From contig JAIIAN010000067.1 in the NCBI GenBank assembly GCA_022717655.1, positions 1 through 14,781 of the forward strand: DNA of 14,781 bases, written 5' to 3'. Below the pieces are notes generated by a model. The model was not told where the DNA came from, made no database searches, and saw only the letters and a list, made by a program, of their open reading frames with translations. Of the stretch, positions 12,495 to 14,781 are shown in pieces. This stretch comes from Bacillota bacterium (lineage in GTDB: Bacteria; Bacillota; Clostridia; Lachnospirales; Lachnospiraceae). Both the position numbers and the translations under genes were made by a program. Positions within the stretch are counted from its first letter, which is position 1, and the number at the start of each line of letters is the position of its first letter.

Positions 12495-14165
12495 TTACCG
12501 AGAACCGGCTAATTCTCCTGAAGCAGAAAAGACATACCATTTATTGTCGATTAATTTTAGTCCAGTCTGCATTACTCCAGATTCGTCCAGATAATAGGTC
12601 TTGCCGTTTGAGGTAATCCAACCAGTCTGCATTACTCCACTATAGTTTGCATAATACCATTTGCCGTCAACAGAGAACCAGTAGCGTCGCATAACGCCAG
12701 TTAAAGGTGTGAGATAATAACGGTTTTTGCCTTCCATATACCAGCCTTCTACACGTGCGCCGCTTGATTGAAGCAGATACCAGTTATTGTCGATTTTCTG
12801 CCAACCAGTCTTCATTGCACCACTGGAATTTAAGTAATACCATTTGCCCCATATACTCTGCCATCCAGTTCGCATGACCCCATCTGATCCAAAGAAGTAA
12901 TAAACATTGTTTACTTTCTGCCAATAGGTTTTCATTGCTCCATCAGAAGCGCTACCAAAGTAATGCCAAATGGAATTAATTCTCTGCCAACCGGTCTTCA
13001 TTGCACCACTGGAATTTAAGTAATACCATTTACCCCAGATATTTTGCCATCCGGTTCGCATAATACCGTCTGAACCTAAAAAATAGTAAGTATTATTGAT
13101 ATTTTGCCAGTAGGTTTTCATTGCTCCATCGTTTGCACTGCCAAAGTAATACCATTTAGAATCAAGACGTTTCCAGCCAGTCTGCATCAATCCATTGGAA
13201 TCAAAGTAGTAGGTTTTGCTATCAATAGTTTGCCATCCAGTTTTTAAATTACCGTTTAAACCTAAATAATACCATTGATTATTTCCAGTGTTTGTCCATC
13301 CAGTTTTCATATCCCCATTTATAGTATCAAAGTAATAGGTTTTGCTATCAATGGTTTGCCATCCAGTCATCATGTTGCCACTTGAACTTAGATAATAGTT
13401 ATGAGAATAATAGCAGAGCCAATTTGTTTGCATAATTCCGTTTTTGTTTAAATAATACCATTGATTTCCAACTTTTACCCAACCAGTCTGCATAACACCA
13501 GAAGTATTTAAATAATACCATTTTTGTCGGTGATAGAGCCAGCCAGTCTGCATAACACCAGAGGAATTCAGGTAATACCATTTGTTGTCGACTTGATACC
13601 AACCAGTCTGCATGATTCCCTTATCATTTAAGTAATACCAGTATTTTCCAACTTTTATCCAGCCGGTCTTTAAGATACCGGTTGAGAGGTCAAAATAATA
13701 ATAATGTTGTTTGAAATATAGCCATCCTGTGTGGCGGTATCCGGTGGAATCAAAATAATATTTTTCTCCGTCAATGGTTTCCCATCCATTTCTTGTATAG
13801 CTTCCGTCCGGGTGTACATACCACCAGCCGTTTTTATCTTGTTTCCAGCCAGTTTTTGAGGTTGTGGTTTTGGAAGCATCCCAGACACCGTTTTCATCGA
13901 CATAAGAAGTTCCAATCCACGCATTTTTTGCCATCGTACCGTCTTTTTGGAAATAATAACATTTTTTGTTAATCCATTTCCACCCAGCAGAAAGCATCTG
14001 ACCACCGTCATTGAAAAAATAAGTGCCATCATCAATGGTGCAAAGTCCGGTTGAAATACTGCCGTCACTCTTTAAGTAATAATAATAGTTTCCGTTTTTT
14101 AACCAGCCGTGGACGAGTGCGCCCGTGGTATCGGCATAATACCAGGTTGAGTTTGCACGAATCCA
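12495..14165 (-). repeat. About 27 wall-binding modules in the Pce-like protein
   Basis: Modules of about 20 residues (GW-x-x-x-x-x-WYYL-x-x-x-G-x-M-x-T-GW). The first six are more divergent. Near the C-terminal end, a three-module block (DGAMKTYW; YYF-x-GSDG-x-MRTGW; IWGKWYYLNSSGAMKTGW) occurs twice in tandem at about 62 codons, indicating recent internal duplication. Confidence 0.88.
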
Positions 14166-14781
14166 TTTCTTTTCATCGGCGGTGATTGAATTGGAAAAAT
14201 GATACGTTTCTCCATCATAATCAACAAAACCGTTGTAGGCTTTTTCTTGTCCATCTAAATAACTGGAAAGATAGGGAGTCTCATCTTTGCTGTAAAAGAA
14301 ATAATCAGAAGAAGAGACATTTAAGCCCAGAGTATCCATATCCAGTGTGATTGCCGCAGTAGATGAATAATATTCTGGAAGAGAGTAAAGTCTTGTTCCA
14401 AGCTTATTTAAGAGTTCAATTCGGTCTTCTGGAAGTACTTTGTAAAATCCTGGCTGAATGGCAATCGCTGGACTTAAGGCACTTAAATACTCCAGAGAGT
14501 TTGAATTTGCAATTCCATGATGACCCAATTTTAAGACATCGACATGTCCTAAAACTTTGGCAAGACGTGCTTCATCTCCGTCTGCAAAACCGATATCGCC
14601 GCCAAGAAAGGCAGTATATCCGCTGTCGGAGGTGACTTTTACACCAAGAGAAAAATAATTGGCATCGAGTTTTCCGGTTGTCTTATAATCATCACTGTAG
14701 TTCATAATCTGAAGATGCAAATCTCCAAGGTCGAAGTTTGGATTTCCGGTTGTGCTTGCAGGTGTGCTGTATACTGTTGAG
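12495..14781 (-). CDS. MBL-fold Pce/CbpE-like wall esterase with wall-binding repeats (partial, N-terminus missing)
   Basis: The frame is open from the stop at 12495 to the window edge at 14781, at least 762 codons. A TTG at 14720 is not the start, because reading continues through ...NPNFDLGDLHLQIMNYSDD upstream. The visible catalytic part (about 14290-14781) is the C-terminal half of a metallo-beta-lactamase fold, with LGGDIGF (metal-bridging Asp at 14595-14597) and KLGHHGIANSNS (His-His at 14517-14522), then LSALSPAIAIQ. From memory, pneumococcal Pce/CbpE has closely corresponding FGDMDIQLYNY, YLGGDLD, NHHHDTNKSNT and LSPSLIVQ segments, and also carries choline-binding repeats. Pce removes phosphocholine from teichoic acid. 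The HxHxDH motif would lie outside the window. About 27 wall-binding modules follow, and the gene ends on the shared terminator. A ComEC-type MBL domain of other function is the alternative. Confidence 0.85.
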   Translation of the reverse strand, partial: STVYSTPASTTGNPNFDLGDLHLQIMNYSDDYKTTGKLDANYFSLGVKVTSDSGYTAFLGGDIGFADGDEARLAKVLGHVDVLKLGHHGIANSNSLEYLSALSPAIAIQPGFYKVLPEDRIELLNKLGTRLYSLPEYYSSTAAITLDMDTLGLNVSSSDYFFYSKDETPYLSSYLDGQEKAYNGFVDYDGETYHFSNSITADEKKWIRANSTWYYADTTGALVHGWLKNGNYYYYLKSDGSISTGLCTIDDGTYFFNDGGQMLSAGWKWINKKCYYFQKDGTMAKNAWIGTSYVDENGVWDASKTTTSKTGWKQDKNGWWYVHPDGSYTRNGWETIDGEKYYFDSTGYRHTGWLYFKQHYYYFDLSTGILKTGWIKVGKYWYYLNDKGIMQTGWYQVDNKWYYLNSSGVMQTGWLYHRQKWYYLNTSGVMQTGWVKVGNQWYYLNKNGIMQTNWLCYYSHNYYLSSSGNMMTGWQTIDSKTYYFDTINGDMKTGWTNTGNNQWYYLGLNGNLKTGWQTIDSKTYYFDSNGLMQTGWKRLDSKWYYFGSANDGAMKTYWQNINNTYYFLGSDGIMRTGWQNIWGKWYYLNSSGAMKTGWQRINSIWHYFGSASDGAMKTYWQKVNNVYYFFGSDGVMRTGWQSIWGKWYYLNSSGAMKTGWQKIDNNWYLLQSSGARVEGWYMEGKNRYYLTPLTGVMRRYWFSVDGKWYYANYSGVMQTGWITSNGKTYYLDESGVMQTGLKLIDNKWYVFSASGELAGSR

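Noticed and set aside
13670..14068. 132-codon and other frames antisense or shifted within the Pce-like gene
   Set aside because: They overlap a clearly coding frame, lack family features, and arise from the repetitive composition of the repeat array.
10956..14165. Regular repeats suggesting a CRISPR array or transposon ends
   Set aside because: The repeats are 60-66 base in-frame coding units with continuous aromatic patterns, without unique spacers. They encode wall-binding modules.
14718..14720. TTG start codon for the Pce-like protein
   Set aside because: The frame stays open to the window edge with sensible sequence (NPNFDLGDLHLQ), and starting here would remove the metal-binding half of the MBL domain. 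The gene is simply cut by the window.

Overview
The window is AT-rich DNA with strong AGGAGG-type ribosome sites, A-rich tight spacing, and secreted proteins built from aromatic choline-binding-like (CW_binding) repeats. It looks like a low-GC Gram-positive gut Clostridia, most likely Lachnospiraceae. That placement is an inference from gene content and protein style, not from a marker gene.

Layout. (1) 1-1510: the tail of an unidentified gene, an HPr-family phosphocarrier, and an azlC-azlD branched-chain amino acid exporter pair. (2) 1668-3896: a secreted L,D-transpeptidase with a TPE-rich tandem linker and about 17 wall-binding modules. (3) 4053-7995: a five-gene co-directional operon (PLP enzyme of the ACC deaminase/D-cysteine desulfhydrase family, ArnC-like glycosyltransferase, ATP-grasp ligase, and two SMR-type four-helix membrane proteins). 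It starts from a perfect-consensus TTGACA-N17-TATAAT promoter that overlaps the terminator of the preceding gene. (4) 8135-9268, minus strand: a WecE/RffA-type sugar aminotransferase converging on that operon. (5) 9465-12431: a large secreted autolysin with an amidase_3 domain, 15 wall-binding modules and a C-terminal glucosaminidase. (6) 12495-14781, minus strand and running off the window: a metallo-beta-lactamase-fold protein resembling pneumococcal phosphorylcholine esterase Pce/CbpE, with about 27 wall-binding modules.

How the genes may work together. WecE makes a dTDP-4-amino-4,6-dideoxyhexose (Fuc4N in E. coli). An ArnC-like transferase with two ArnE/ArnF-like SMR proteins is the toolkit for putting an amino sugar on undecaprenyl phosphate and flipping it across the membrane. 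The ATP-grasp and PLP enzymes could make and attach an amino acid or similar group to the free amine. The set is flanked by three wall enzymes that share one class of glycan-binding repeats, one of them resembling an enzyme that edits wall decorations. The best hypothesis is a Gram-positive, Arn-like pathway that decorates a wall or lipid-linked glycan, possibly the ligand read by the repeats, comparable in logic to the pneumococcal phosphocholine/Pce system. The genes are seen directly; the pathway is inference.

No tRNA, rRNA, CRISPR array, insertion sequence or phage gene was recognised. No stretch over 300 bases lacks a gene; the five larger intergenic regions hold promoters, dyads and terminators described below.
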